From: Adiantum capillus-veneris
Lineage: Eukaryota > Streptophyta > Polypodiopsida > Polypodiales > Pteridaceae
Reading direction: 5' to 3'
DNA: 64,000 nt
Assembly (NCBI GenBank): GCA_014529385.2
Contig: CM043958.1
Coordinates: forward strand, 154,315,293 to 154,379,292
A model generated the notes under the pieces. It ran no database searches. It was not told where the DNA came from and worked only from the letters and a program-made list of their open reading frames with translations. Below, piece after piece: positions 22,319 to 33,262 of the stretch. Every line of letters starts with the position of its first letter. Positions within the stretch are counted from its first letter, which is position 1. The position numbers were made by a program, and so were the translations under genes.

Positions 22319-22423
22319 CTAAGTCACTGGATCATCTGTAGCGTACTTCTGCCCAAAAGGATGATGCCCTAAATACTTGAGAGCATAATTCCCAATATAA
22401 AATGTCAAAGATATGCCGATCAT
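22319..22423 (-). other. Small 34-codon ORF, possible host exon
   Basis: ATG at 22423-22421, TAG at 22321-22319. The peptide begins MIGISLTFYIGNYALKYLGH and has a short hydrophobic stretch at residues 2-14. It lies in non-transposon-like sequence upstream, in the minus sense, of the gag scrap. I do not recognise it; it could be an exon or chance. Confidence 0.2.
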
Positions 22424-22483
22424 TGTGGAGGTGCGATCCCAATAAGCATAAAGTATACAATCAATCAAAAATAAGTATATTTC

Positions 22484-22831
22484 TTAGTCCTCAGTCTCTC
22501 GGATTTCCAAACAACTGGGTGGAAAGTTCTCCTCAAACTGTGTCATAAGGATAGCTAGAGAAATATCATCTCTGTCTAAAGAACATGAAGGGACGACAAT
22601 ATCCTCAAAAGCCTTATCATGCTCTAGAGAAACCGGTGATACGGCTGTCTCTTCCTCTGATTTTCTACAATCTGTAGATCCCTGTGGAATCTCCTCTTTC
22701 CTAAACATTTGTCTACTCTCTATGCTCTGAACAATCCACTCTCCATGTACATCCATGACCTGCTCTACAAGAAACCAAACAGTGTCGTGGAAGCCCGATG
22801 AAGAAAACTCTGAGACAAATGTCACCACCAT
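22484..22831 (-). CDS. 115-residue hypothetical ORF in host-like sequence
   Basis: ATG at 22831-22829, TAA at 22486-22484. The protein is acidic and Ser/Glu-rich, with hydrophobic ends (MVVTFVSEF...; DISLAILMTQFEENFPP). Not recognised. It is on the same strand as the ARP2 exons 440 bp upstream, in the only part of the window without transposon motifs, so it may be an exon of a host gene or part of a shuffled gene fragment. No splice sites could be assigned with confidence. Confidence 0.35.
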   Translation of the reverse strand: MVVTFVSEFSSSGFHDTVWFLVEQVMDVHGEWIVQSIESRQMFRKEEIPQGSTDCRKSEEETAVSPVSLEHDKAFEDIVVPSCSLDRDDISLAILMTQFEENFPPSCLEIRETED

Positions 22832-23270
22832 TTATTGTAGAAGGAGATAAATCAAGGAGAATTCTTCTCCATCTCCTCACACCATGTCACCAAGACAGCT
22901 CAAAACTCATCCTTAAAGGAAAGTGATTCATGGCATTCATCTACAAAACGATACAACTATTGGCTCTATCATGCCAAATACAACAACATCCCCACTAATG
23001 TCATCAACGCTCATGTTTTGAGTTTTCCACAACTAGGCGATTTCCATCCATTCTAGAGCCTTCTTCCTCCATAGAATTAAGCCAGGAACATGTATCGAAT
23101 CACTTCTTGACAATTCAACAAATTTAAGCAGAGAGCAAGTAAATAATGACATTCCATATCCAAAAGAAAACCATAACAAAGGCTATTCCTGGTTCTGATA
23201 ACTAAAGGCAGACTGCTTAAGGTGGTGACAATTCCAATTGACATTCATGAAAGTTGGTTTCTCAAATGAC

Positions 23271-23502
23271 CTTGAGCATAGAGGCTTAGAACAGCCTGAA
23301 TCTGAATGAAAACACTTTCGAATTGGTAGGTCTCAAACATTGTCTCAATCTGATAAAATGCAACAAAAAGACAAGAAATCAGAAATCGTGGTTTGCAGCA
23401 CAAAAGTTGAGAGCTCCCACTTTACATTACCAGTTTTTCCCTGTTACTCAAAGGATTAAGTGGTGGATCCGACAGAAGTATCTTGCATTCTGAAGGCTCG
23501 AC
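23271..23502 (-). pseudogene. ARP2: Two exons of actin-related protein 2 (ARP2), gene fragment
   Basis: Exon 23502-23431 (72 bp, 24 codons) encodes [20 protein letters not shown] and REKL. After an 81-bp GT-AG intron (23430-23350), exon 23349-23271 (79 bp) encodes IETMFETYQFESVFIQIQAV and LSLYAQ. This matches the subdomain of ARP2 that reads CKILLTDPPLNP...NREK and then IQAVLTLYAQG; conventional actin differs here. The frame is intact and in phase. The donor after the second exon (GTCATT) is weak. I found neither the preceding exons nor the next one (GLLTG...DSGDG) nearby, so this is a fragment or shuffled piece of the gene, not a complete gene. ARP2 is a subunit of the actin-nucleating ARP2/3 complex. 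Confidence 0.85.
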
Positions 23503-25380
23503 CTGAAAAGAATTAGGACCTTGTCAATCCCTAACATGAAAAACATAAGGCTTACAGCAATCCAAAAACTTGTTGGGCTCCTATAGTAATTCCTTGCTTA
23601 AGTAGACATAACATTGCCACATTTGCAAGTGAAAGAAAATGTTGCACCCCGTTGACACTAATTTGCAAGCTGTTGAAATTTATAGGGAGAGCTTACACAT
23701 GCACCTTTCACAAGCCCTCCTAAAAAGAATTTAAAAGGGCCCCCATTGAGACATGAAAACCTAAATTGACTTATTGTTCATTACATGGATATACCTGATA
23801 TGATACATAAGCAATGGCAGTTTTAATCAAAACGAGCACACAGTCAATCCATGACAGACAACCCTCCTTGCCCAATTCTAGCCTCGTAGCTTCTTTGCCT
23901 TCCCTGTTGTACCACCGTAACCTCCTCCTTCACAAGAAACAAACCCCTTCTAGACACCCTTAGGAAGAGTCTCAGAGACGCTCATTTGCAGTCCAAGAGG
24001 TCTAATCAAAAGCAGTTGCAAGAGTGCAAACCAATCTTTATACATTGACTGCTTTACAAGTTCTATGCAAGTCAATGCATGCTTGCATCAACTTGAGAAC
24101 TTTTTGGTCCTTCCCTGCTATGAAGAAATTTAAGCTCGACTTCGTAGTGTTTTTTTTTTTTTTGAAAAGAGAGTGGGGCCTTCCTGGATCGGCTGAGCCC
24201 TTAACATGCAGCTCATAAAAACAAACATTTTTGGAGGTAAGTCTTGATAGCTAGCTGTTACTCTTGAGAATACATATGGCTGATCATGTGTAGTTTTCCA
24301 AGCGTTTAATGTAACATTTGGCCACAGCCTCCACACCGGGGATTTGGATGTATGGTTCTAGATCTCCTTTGGCCAGAGCCATAGGAGACGATATGAATTG
24401 TCAAAGAGTTCCTTGAAGACATGAATGCCATGCTGGATTGCACATGATCGTGCAACCTTTTATGATAACAAGTATAGACAACCGCGAGAGCTCCAAGCGG
24501 GCATGTGGCTATATCTTGAAATACACCAGGACTCTAAAACTCTTCGCATCAACATGTTCTCTAGATATATTTGCACTCATCCAAAACCAATCTTCAACTT
24601 GCTGTGAGCTGCCAAAATTAAGCGCTATAGGCAGATTGACATTGAAATTGCCATAGTGAGGAGATGTCCCTACCGATTATACTTGTCAAAGGTGAAAAAG
24701 AGATGTCTGCTATAGTATATGCGATACATACTTTAGCAATAAATGAGAAGGACTATAGTTAGTATGTGTTCAAGGTTGTGTTCTCATGTGCACACTGGCT
24801 CTGTGTGCTACGTGGACATGCTAAACCTACCTCCAAGGCTAAAGAGCGTCTATAGATCCTAAGGGATTTAGTTCGACAATTTTTTGAGCCTACTCCCCGG
24901 ATACACATGCCTAGAAAAGTCCATTAGACTAGGTCTTTGTCAATCAAAACTCCTCCATAAATGGCTATGTATATGTGTTTGACGAGTTTTGTTGCACTTC
25001 AGTGATCATCTGGCAAGACAGTCATGTAGGTTAGAATAATTGAAACACATCGGTCCAATCACCAAGTCAATTGCATCATTGAGTCGTGAGATATAGGCCT
25101 CATGGTACCCTAAAATTATGTGCGCGCACATGTGCACATTTATGCAAGCTTGGAGGAAAAGTCATTAGACACGTTCCTTGAGATTTAGGGCCACACAACT
25201 TGAGGTTTTGCTCTCCCAAAACTCAAGGCAAGTGCACTAAACTTGAGGGCTGCTTTTCCCTCTCACAGTGTGCCCTCATGAGTCATGACCTACCAAACTC
25301 AAGGTTTGGCTCACATAGAGAAAATGTGGTGACTTGCAGAGCTCTCCTATAAAAGCAGCCTCTCTCAGCCATCATAAAAG
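23503..25380. other. No gene recognised; host-like non-coding sequence
   Basis: AT-rich sequence without transposon motifs that I can identify. There is a T-run at 24151-24162. Short ORFs (for example 24425-24607, plus) show no recognisable content. It might be intron or flank of the ARP2 fragment. Confidence 0.4.
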
Positions 25381-25384
25381 AGTT

Positions 25385-25930
25385 TGAGATGACGAACTTT
25401 GGCTTCCTTCACTATTTTCAAGACTAGAATATTGCAGAACTTGGCGAAGGAGTTTGAGATGACAGACCTTGGCTTGGTTCATTATTTTCTTGGACTGGAG
25501 ATATGGCAGACAGAGGGGGGCATCTATCTCTCTCAGCAGTGCTATGTCCAAGAATTGTGGAGGCTTTCTCTATGTCCAAGTGCAAACCTATCTCTACTCC
25601 AATAAATCCCAACCAGAAGTTGTCCCTGTATGATCCCTTAGATGTAGCTGATGCTACAAAGTATCGGAAACCAATCGATTCTCTGATTTGATTGCTGAGG
25701 ACACCCGTTTTGACATCACTTTCCCGTTGGGACTTCTCAGTTCATTCATGCAAAAGCCCATCAAATCTCATTTGGAGCATGCTCTCCGGAACGTGTGGTA
25801 TTTGAAGCAATGACAATTGTCTCGTATATGCCACTCGGGGTACAGACTTCAGGATTACTCTTGGAGGGTGCAATGATTTCGATTGGAGAGGAGATCCAAA
25901 TGAGGACGTTCGACCACATGTCCCACCTTC
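25385..25930 (+). pseudogene. Ty1/copia reverse transcriptase-RNase H fragment
   Basis: The frame at 25453-25545 gives FEMTDLGLVHYFLGLEIWQT and GGIYLSQQCYVQ, the signature of copia RT palm/thumb. A shifted frame gives MSKCKPISTPINPNQKLSLY and DATKYRKPIDSLI. Remnants of the start of RNase H (MQKPIKSHLEHALRNVWYLK) follow at about 25748-25808. A diverged repeat of 'tttgagatgac...cttggct...ttcactattttc' occurs at 25382-25425 and 25451-25495, a local duplication. It is the only clear copia piece in the window. Confidence 0.8.
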
Positions 25931-26244
25931 TCTTTTGAATAGTTCACTAGTGTGATGTGAGGTATCTTGAGTGGAAGATCAAGAACTTTGGTTCCTTTTT
26001 TAGGAAGTCGTAGCAATATCTGTAAAGACTAGCTCTTTTTTCATGATTTGAGAACCCACTCTTGCATGTGACATAAGTTGACACATATTTGAAACCACTT
26101 TTACCATGCAATAATCCTGCAATGGAAAAGATAAACACACTGTGTAAAAGTAATGTCTTGAAAAGCGGAAATTGGTAGGTAAGTCTCCCAAAATCTTGTA
26201 TGTTGGAAGGGTGTCCAAGGGGTACATCCTGAGGTCAGACCAGG
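25931..26244. other. No feature recognised
   Basis: Sequence between the copia scrap and the gag scrap. No ORF, LTR terminus or repeat that I can name. Confidence 0.4.
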
Positions 26245-27032
26245 CTAAAAGTATGTCGACTTCAAAGGTTTCATCAGGAAGCTCTGGTAGAAGGCGAGTT
26301 TAAAGCCACGCCAAGTTTTGGGACAATCAAGTTTCTTGGTTAGAGCAGCCCACCACGTCAAGGCGCTATCTTTGAGGAAAGAGGTGACTTGCAACAACTT
26401 GGATTCCTCCGTGAAGTTAGCGTTGTTGAACATGACATCCAAACTGTTGTAGAAACGTGAGAGCGTTGTGAGAATCTTGGACGCCTGAGGAGGTGAAAAT
26501 TTTGATTGTAGCACCACCATCCTTGAAGGGTTTTGGACCAGAATCCGCCGCCGAAGGTGCTGAATAATAATAATAGTGATGTTGTCGTCCATCACATGAA
26601 TAAGGAGACGGAAGATGAACAATAGGTAGTGGTGGTGGAACATAGGGTGGAGGTGCAGAAGGCAACGGTGGTGGTGCTTCCTAAGCGACATGGACGTTCT
26701 CCCAAAGCCATATGCTTGAAGATTCCTCCCAAGAATAGAGAAACATCTCCAAAGCTCTGACATGAAGAGGTAACCAGGGGAATATGAGAAGGGGCAGGAG
26801 GAAGAGAACAATAGATTTGAGAAGGTCGTGGAGGGATAGCATAGGTAACATGAGGACTAACAGAGCCCAAAGAACTATCCAAAATTTCCAAATCAATTTG
26901 ATCATCCGTCGGGTTTTGCTTTTGTTGCTCGGCTAGCTACACATTGTTGAACCACGTACTGAGCATGTCTCCTCTGGATGCTTCTAGGTGGAAGGACTCA
27001 GTGGATTTCCACCTTCTCCGTTGTGACTCCAT
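26245..27032 (-). pseudogene. Gypsy gag N-terminal half
   Basis: A start at 27032 (MESQRRRWKSTESFHLEASR) leads through a Pro-rich segment (MPSAPPPYVPPPLPIVHLPS, shifted frame). Next comes a gag core: KIFTSSGVQDSHNALTFLQQ, then FTEESKLLQVTSFLKDSALT and WW...TWRGFKLAFYQSFL. Frame changes occur near 26470 and 26660. It ends near 26245 with no knuckle, protease or pol. It is related to, but distinct from, the H and A/B gags. Confidence 0.7.
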
Positions 27033-27158
27033 GTTTTCTGTCCATCTTGTCAGCATCGTGCTTCGATTTCCAAAGGCAAGGAAACAACTGAATTAGAACA
27101 AAGTGAAGGGGGGGGGAGAAAGAAAAGAAAGAAAGCAAGCTTTATTTACGTCTTCTAA

Positions 27159-27174
27159 AGGCCGAAGTCGGCCT
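27159..27174 (-). other. Stem-loop near LINE-C 3' end
   Basis: AGGCCG-AAGT-CGGCCT is a perfect 6-bp stem with a 4-base loop. On the sense (minus) strand it lies just before TTTAGAAGACGTAAATAAAGC and the element's end. In several LINE groups a 3' stem-loop is what the reverse transcriptase recognises. That role here is inferred from position. Confidence 0.6.
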
Positions 27175-27583
27175 ATGAGACAAATCAATGTACATCTAGT
27201 GGTAGTCCGGGTGTCCAGAAAAGAAAATACTGAAAATAAAATGCTGAAATGAAAGCTAATCTAGAACCGGGATGTGCAGTGTGGTGGTATGATGGTAATG
27301 TGTGGTGGTATGGGTATATATGGCTCTGCCACCGCAGATACTGACCATATGAATATATGGCTGTGGATGTAGCTCTGTCACAGCACAAAATGACTACCTC
27401 GTGCTGAGTGAAAGTAAAAGTGTGAGGGCATACCCGTATCAGAGCTGGCTAGTATTGTGTAATGGGTGATGGGTATAAAAAGTGGTACATGGGGGGGAGG
27501 GGTTGAAAAACCCCATGTAAGTGGGCTCCAATGTGTGGTGGAGCGGGCCCTCTCCAGCTGCTGCTCATGAAGTGTACGGATCC

Positions 27584-28072
27584 TCAGTATATCCTGCTAG
27601 GACGAGGGCGTCGGTATCCTGACTCCCGGGGTCGGCGTCGTACTCGCTGTGCCTCTTCCTGCTCGAGTGTCAGCCCAGTCGTCGTCGGCGGTGTGGGATC
27701 CCCTGAAGTCATTCTCTTGAAAAACTGAGTGATCGTCTGTTGAACACCTCCAGTGTCATGTGGTCGTGGTCGTGTAGACGCCTCACGTATGTGGAGTGCT
27801 CCTGTGATGAAATGGCCCACATGAGTCTGGTCTCTCCTCCTCATGCATGTCTGGAGAGTGCCCTCGATCCCAAATCTCTGTCTAAGCTCTGAGTAAGCTG
27901 GGCATCGTAGCATGAAGTGCTCCTCCGTCTCCACCTCTGTCTGACACACTGGGCAAGTCCGGTTCTCTCGTGGTATGCCTCTGGCTCTGCCCCGCTCAAT
28001 CTCAAGCTGGTGTGATGAGGCTCGGAGCTGGCCGATGGCTACCCGTAGGTGATGTGGCATGTACTGCTGCAT
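27584..28072 (-). CDS. LINE-C ORF2 C-terminus, intact frame
   Basis: An uninterrupted 162-codon frame. Residues 40-57 form a CX2CX8HX4C finger (C40, C43, H52, C57). Residues 111-118 read QQTITQFF, followed by KR: a canonical PIP-box pattern (QxxIxxFF), at 27742-27719. The tail is Arg-rich (RVRRRPRESGYRRPRPSRIY) and ends at TAG/TAA 27584. The start codon used is internal to ORF2; the upstream part is lost. LINE-B has the same order: finger, PIP-like motif, basic tail. Confidence 0.75.
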   Translation of the reverse strand: MQQYMPHHLRVAIGQLRASSHQLEIERGRARGIPRENRTCPVCQTEVETEEHFMLRCPAYSELRQRFGIEGTLQTCMRRRDQTHVGHFITGALHIREASTRPRPHDTGGVQQTITQFFKRMTSGDPTPPTTTGLTLEQEEAQRVRRRPRESGYRRPRPSRIY

Positions 28073-28090
28073 ATACTGAGTGTCAGAGCG

Positions 28091-28431
28091 AGGTGCCCCT
28101 ATACATAGTCAGTGGCCCTAAACCGCCATTGTCAACGCCCCCATTTAGCCATTTCTTTATTCTTAAACTCTTCTCGTACAAGTGCTAAAATCCGAGAGTT
28201 GGTGCTCAAACATTCACGCATCAATCTAAAAAGTGGTCTCTATGTGTCATAATGTGTGTAAGAGTAGAGGGGAGAGGTGCTTTTATATCTCCTAAGAGCC
28301 CACCCAAATAGAGGCACCCATTTGGCTGCCCCCCTCCCTCTTTTTACACATCCCCCAAAGCAAAAACTTACGTACGTCTTTATAGAGGTCCAGCTTTTAA
28401 ACTTACATAAGTTTTTAGAGTTTAAGTTTAG
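28091..28431. other. No gene recognised
   Basis: Between truncated LINE-C and LTR I. It has pyrimidine-rich runs ('cccccctccctcttttt') but no ORF or terminus that I can assign. Confidence 0.4.
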
Positions 28432-28943
28432 TGTTACAGGCTTGGACACTTCAAGCAAGAAATAAATAACAACACACGAACAGAAATTCGCAAGGGTACA
28501 ACTCCTCGAGGGTCCAACTCTCTGAGACTCCGCGTCCACATGCCCTTAGAAGAGTGACCCTCTGGGCACTTATAAATGTACAAGGGATGCCAAAAAGCAA
28601 AGCCCCAAAATCTCTTATCCAAAAGCACTTATCCCCAAAAGCATTTGCTCTCAAAAAGCTTGCACAAATCTACCAAATCAGCTAGCGCAATTTGTGGAAA
28701 TCCATACACCCTGCCACGTCATCATACCACTACAAAACCTGCCCCCAACCTTTACCCTTTTGAGTTTTAGGGTTTGAGCCCCCCCTTCGGCCTGTACTTT
28801 CTAAGTTGGGAAGGGTTAGGTTTTTATTTTAAAACCCTAACCCCTTCTGTTTAGGCCCCTCCGCCACACCTCTAGGTTCAGTTCTTCTTGTCCTCTCGGC
28901 CAGTTCCTTCCAGTTGAGCATGCCACATCACTAGCTTGTCACA
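28432..28943 (-). repeat. LTR I (3' LTR of a minus-strand element)
   Basis: On the sense strand it starts TGTGACAAGCTAGTGATGTG and ends CCAAGCCTGTAACA. The purine tract (sense CTTTTAGGAGGGGGGAA) lies just to the right, at 28944-28960, so this is the 3' LTR of an element extending rightward. Its end matches the end of LTR J (21861-21936). I did not find the conserved GAAATACCGAAA block here. Confidence 0.75.
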
Positions 28944-30423
28944 TTCCCCCCTCCTAAAAGAATTGTAATTGCCCTTGATTACGCCTGCAAAATAGCCAAA
29001 GGACAAAAACTTTCTTCAATAGACATTGACTCTATGTACCCATGCATTAGACTTCACAAATCCAGCACTTTTACAAAGGCATCAGTCTCTAGTCAAATCA
29101 CATTTCTGTCGAGGGTCACAAATACGAATTATGATCATTGTTACATATTTCGCAATCACATCCAGACCCCGTTGATCTTTTCACAGATGTCTTGATCTAC
29201 TAAATCTCGTTGTTACTATCCGATTCATATGCTTTCTTTTCGCATTCAAGTAAACCATGCCTAACCATCCCCACAAGACAGTACATTCAAAGAGCATGCA
29301 ATTCACAAAATTACACACTTAGTTCACACTGAACACTGTGTTTCAATCATTCAATCTAGCCATCTCATCCCGTCCAAAACTCTTGATGCACCTAGATCCC
29401 TGTGCAACGATCTCATCCTTCCGGAACTCTTGATGCACTCACAACAATATCCAATCATCTCATCTAGATAGAATTTTTGATGCACTAGAATCTCATTCAT
29501 TTCACATTCACTTAGCCATCACATCCAGATCTTGCCGATCTCTAATAGATGTCTAGATCCACCAAGTTCAAATCATTCATCAGATAGAATGCTGCAAACA
29601 TTTCATCTTTTTATCACATATTCTAACACTACACACATCAAAAAGCATATCCAATCTAGGCAATTTCCAATTCAATGTACATTTTCTAATAAATTTATTC
29701 CACAAAACATTGTCAGCTTATCAATATCCCTAAACTCTCAAGGACAAATTAGTGATTTTATTCAATCTAGGCAATCTGTGACAAAGAAGTGGCAATTTTC
29801 TTACTTGAAAAATTGTTTTGAAGATATATTTGCTGATTTTTAGATTTGCAAAGATTGTAAAAATTCAAGAATGCAAATTTTAGGAGTTACAATTTTAGGG
29901 ATGGTTGGAATTCTGAACCTGAATTTGGCTATTTTTACTGAATTTTGGTGGAGTAAAAACTTGAACATTGACCTTTGGTTCTAAAAGTTTTTTTTTAATG
30001 AGATTTCATCGTTGATGATTTACTTGTTGGGTTCCCAACCCTAGCATGTTGCCAATAAATGGTGCACTTGTAATTCACTTTTCATGGTGTGTTGGTGCAC
30101 AATGTTTTGGGATATCAATGTAATACTTTGGGGGGACAATGGGTGGTGCTTAGTGATTATGTAGTGTGTAGTTTGTGAATCTTACTCTAATAAACAATCA
30201 CCAGATTCCCTTGTTTCTTTGGAACTCTCTCATGAACTATCAGATGATTCCCTTACTTCTTTGAATTTTTCTGATGAACTATCGTCCGGTTCCCTTTGAA
30301 CTTACTTTTCCTTGGAAAACTCTTGCCTCATTGAGGTGGACACTCGCTTGTCTATAGGATAGGTCAATCAGGCAGCATGCATCCATAAGTCTCTTAATGG
30401 AGTTAAGACTCTTTTCACAAACT
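28944..30423 (-). mobile_element. Internal 3' part of element I with gag tail
   Basis: It contains the purine tract, then non-coding sequence shared with 14458-15481. At about 30188-30340 (minus) lies a repeated acidic/Ser-rich coding piece (DDSSSEKFKE, ESSDSS, ESSKETRESGD). This resembles the gag tail of H' (DSSSESSKDSD). No pol motif lies between gag tail and LTR, so I also looks gag-only. It is cut at 30424 by the LTR of element F. Confidence 0.6.
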
Positions 30424-30496
30424 GTCACAAGACGGGCACCACGTGCCTATAGAAAAGAACAGACTGAACAGACTTTTAGCACTTCAATAACAACTG

Positions 30497-30542
<46 letters not shown>

Positions 30543-31103
30543 ACGGGACAAGGAGTGGCGGAATTCCACCCCAGAGTGTATTGGCCCCAAACCTTGGCGC
30601 CCCTTTTTCGGTATTTCTTTATATTGCATCAACACAGTACAAGCTGGTACTCCAGACTTTGCACCTTCTCCAAGAAGCATGCCAGAGAATGAGCCCTAAC
30701 CTCATATTTAAAGACCCTTGGCCTATGAAATGCAATTTACATGAAAAGCCTTCAAACTCAAAAGCTTCTGGTCCAAAAGCAATGCCAAAAAGTTGCCAAC
30801 GTAAATCAAGGAAATCCGTACAACTGCCACGTCAGCACTCTCAGTGCAAAATTCGGGATGTCGGTACAACTACCACGTCATCAATTTTTGACGCAAGCCT
30901 TTGTGTGTGTATGAGTGTGTGTGTGTGTGAGTCCCGCTTTATTTTAATTCCTTGATGTCTCTTGGGCCCCATCGGATGAGGTCCCATAAGTTGGTAGGAC
31001 TTCTTCTTCTGTTACTTGTTCTTCTTAGGGTTTAGGCCCCTCGGTCGGCATCTGCAAGTTGGCTCCATTCTTCAGGGCTTTGACACGTCAGCAGTTTGTG
31101 ATA
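30424..31103 (-). repeat. Element F 3' LTR
   Basis: On the sense strand it matches the G LTRs (CACAAACTGCTGACGTGTCA... to ...CGTCTTGTGACA), with the first bases mutated to TATCAC. The conserved block is at 30581-30624 and a (GA)n on the plus strand (CT on the sense strand) at 30498-30540. About 680 bp. Confidence 0.85.
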
Positions 31104-31920
31104 TCTCCCCTTCTTGAAAGAAAGTAATCGTCCGTGATTACAGCATATCTGCAAAACAACTCAAGTTAGCTCAAAAATTTCCAAGAGACAATCAGTTTGC
31201 TCTTTTTGTTAAGGAGTTAGCTTCTCCTTTCGGCTCTTTTGATCAAGGAGTTGGCTTCTCCTTTCGTCCAGATCAGAACTCTTGATATTCCAGCGTAGTA
31301 AAATTAGCCATCACACCTAGACCACACTGATCTTCCGCGCGTGTCTTGATGAAGTAAAATTACATACCCAGGCAATCTCATCCAATTAGGAAGTTGGCAC
31401 ATCACAATGCAACACAAATGCTCACATATGCATGTTACAAGACATAGAAACATAAAGCCGTCGATAAATACTCCCCCCGCAGATAACCATCCAGGTCCGG
31501 GCCATGAGCTGTTCAACGACTCCTCATCACTCCTCTCGCAAATAACCTAAAAAGGTCCGGGCCATGAGATATAGAGGCCCTTTACAACCAAATGCCCCCT
31601 AGACCGCAGTCTGCATCGTTTGGAGGTGTTGAGAGTACCCACTACTCAGACTTCTTAATACTCCCCCCACAAATAACCACAAGGGTCCGGGCCATGAGTA
31701 TGAACAAGCATTCTCAAACATTGTTTCTCACTACTCCAGCCGAGAGTAAAAAATCACCAATCATTAGAACCAGTATTAAGACCAAAATCAGACAATTCAA
31801 ATCGGCACCAAGACAGGTTCAAAATAGATACCATCCATTTCACACAAGATCACCAAACAATTTCAAGCAAAACTAAAACTTAAAAAGCAATCTCGACATC
31901 AGTCGAGCTTGAAAAGTCGA
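31104..31920 (-). other. Element F 3' untranslated region with triple repeat
   Basis: Starts (sense right to left) after pol and ends in a purine tract beside the LTR. GGTCCGGGCCATGAG occurs at 31494-31508, 31554-31568 and 31684-31698, each after 'cgcaaataacc'-like sequence. Element G has one related copy. No ORF recognised. Confidence 0.6.
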
Positions 31921-32693
31921 TTAACTTTCCATCCTGAAACCTACACCAAAAATTAGGGTTGAGTTCTTTCCATATGGTCGTAGCCGAGCACAGCATGGTC
32001 CATCAGCTCTTAGAAAGACAGTGTTTCCCCGCAATGCCTGAAAGACCTGTAGCAGATGTTCTTTGTGTTCTGCCTCATCTTTGGAGAAGACAATAATGTC
32101 ATCAAAGAAAGTGCCAACAAAAGATTTGTACGCTCTGAAAATCATGTCCATCATTCGGTTACAGGTCGCTGGAGCATTGGTAAGCCCAAAAGGCATCACC
32201 AAAAACTCAAATAAACCAAAGGTCGTCTGAAAAGCTGTCTTGTAGACATCTCCCGACGTGATACAGATCTGATGATATCCGCTCTTCAAATCGATCCTGC
32301 TGAAACAAGAGGATTGTAGTCGGTCTAGAATATGATCAATCCTTTGTTCTTGATGGTGATTTTGTTGAGAGCTCTGTAGTCAATGCACATTTTCCAAGAT
32401 CCGTCTTTCTTGAAACCAATAACACCGGAGAGCAGTAAGGTGAAGTACTCGGCTGGATAAGACCCTTTGCCAAGAGGTCTTTCACTTGGTTCATAATCTC
32501 TTCATTCTAGGCTCGGCTCACACGGTAAGGCGGCCGGTTCGGTGGTGTGCTTCCAGGTATCAAATCAATGGTATGATCCTCAAGACAAGCTGGTGGCAAC
32601 TCACCTAGCAGGCCCACAAAAAAGCAATCGGCATGAGTGTGGAGAAAATCTTGGCGTTCTTTTGCTAGATCAGACATATTTGTCCTATGATCA
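31921..32693 (-). pseudogene. Element F protease-RT fragment
   Basis: The right part (32693-32507) encodes LAKERQDFLHTHADCF and [20 protein letters not shown]-like sequence upstream of RT. The left frame (32289-31921) gives [32 protein letters not shown] and TFFDDIIVFS (the FFDD catalytic motif). After VFQALR the frame jumps to the C-terminal-like piece shared with G (about 31921-31985). RNase H and integrase were therefore deleted before E inserted at 32694. Confidence 0.8.
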
Positions 32694-33262
32694 TGTAACA
32701 GACTTGGACACTCCAAGTCAAGAATCAATCATGACAGCACCAAATAACCACTTCAAAACAATTCACAGTTCACAACAGATTTGCACTGGCCCGGCGAAGT
32801 TCCGTGCCTAGAGATATTGGCCCCAAAGATTGGCGCCCCTTTCGGTATTTCTTTATGTATTAACCAGTTCAAAGTACAAGAGTGGTTCGGGTCTCACTCT
32901 CAGACTCTGCGTCCAGATGCTCTGCAAAGTGTGAGCCCTCACCACGTATTTAAATTACAAGGGTTGCCAAAAGCAGAGCCACAAAAGCTTCAGATAAACA
33001 GCCTAAATAAAAGCCAAGGCTCTTTCCTCTCTCTCAAACTCACTTGAGGTTTAACATAAAGCAAAGTCTCTCTCTCTCTCTTCTCAAATTGCGTAGGAAA
33101 TAAAGCACTGCCGCGAAAGCTGAAATCTCCGCAAATTACGGGACTGCCGTCGGTGCCACGTCAGCATGCCAGCCCGTTTCACGGAATTTAGTCCTGCTGC
33201 ATTTTAGGGTTAGGGCTAGGGTTAGGTCAGGGCAGATTTTAGGGTTAGGGTTAGGGATAGGG
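32694..33262 (-). repeat. Element E 3' LTR (truncated)
   Basis: Matches the D LTR (38855-39614): plus strand starts TGTAACAGACTTGGACACTC, with the conserved block at 32818-32858. Telomere-like repeats lie at about 33206-33262. The LTR's sense start and the purine tract are deleted; sequence jumps to the 3' UTR at about 33263. Confidence 0.8.

Larger units (their letters stand above)
27106..28090 (-). mobile_element. LINE-C: 5'-truncated LINE 3' end
   Basis: The last about 490 bp of ORF2 (28072-27584) and a 3' UTR of about 470 bp, related to LINE-B by its finger and C-terminus. The 5' side stops abruptly near 28090, the usual mark of incomplete target-primed reverse transcription. The 3' side has a stem-loop and a pyrimidine/A-rich end near 27106-27140. 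It separates gag sequence from unrelated sequence. No target duplication was identified. Confidence 0.75.
30424..32693 (-). mobile_element. Element F: gypsy remnant, family of G
   Basis: A 3' LTR (30424-31103), a 3' untranslated part, and a pol piece running up to 32693, where element E is inserted. The LTR and 3' UTR match element G. F keeps part of RT that G has lost. The 5' half is not found on the other side of E. Confidence 0.8.

Noticed and set aside
24130-24336. 68-codon minus-strand ORF as another host exon.
   Set aside because: No recognisable motif or splice sites, and it reads through an A/T run.
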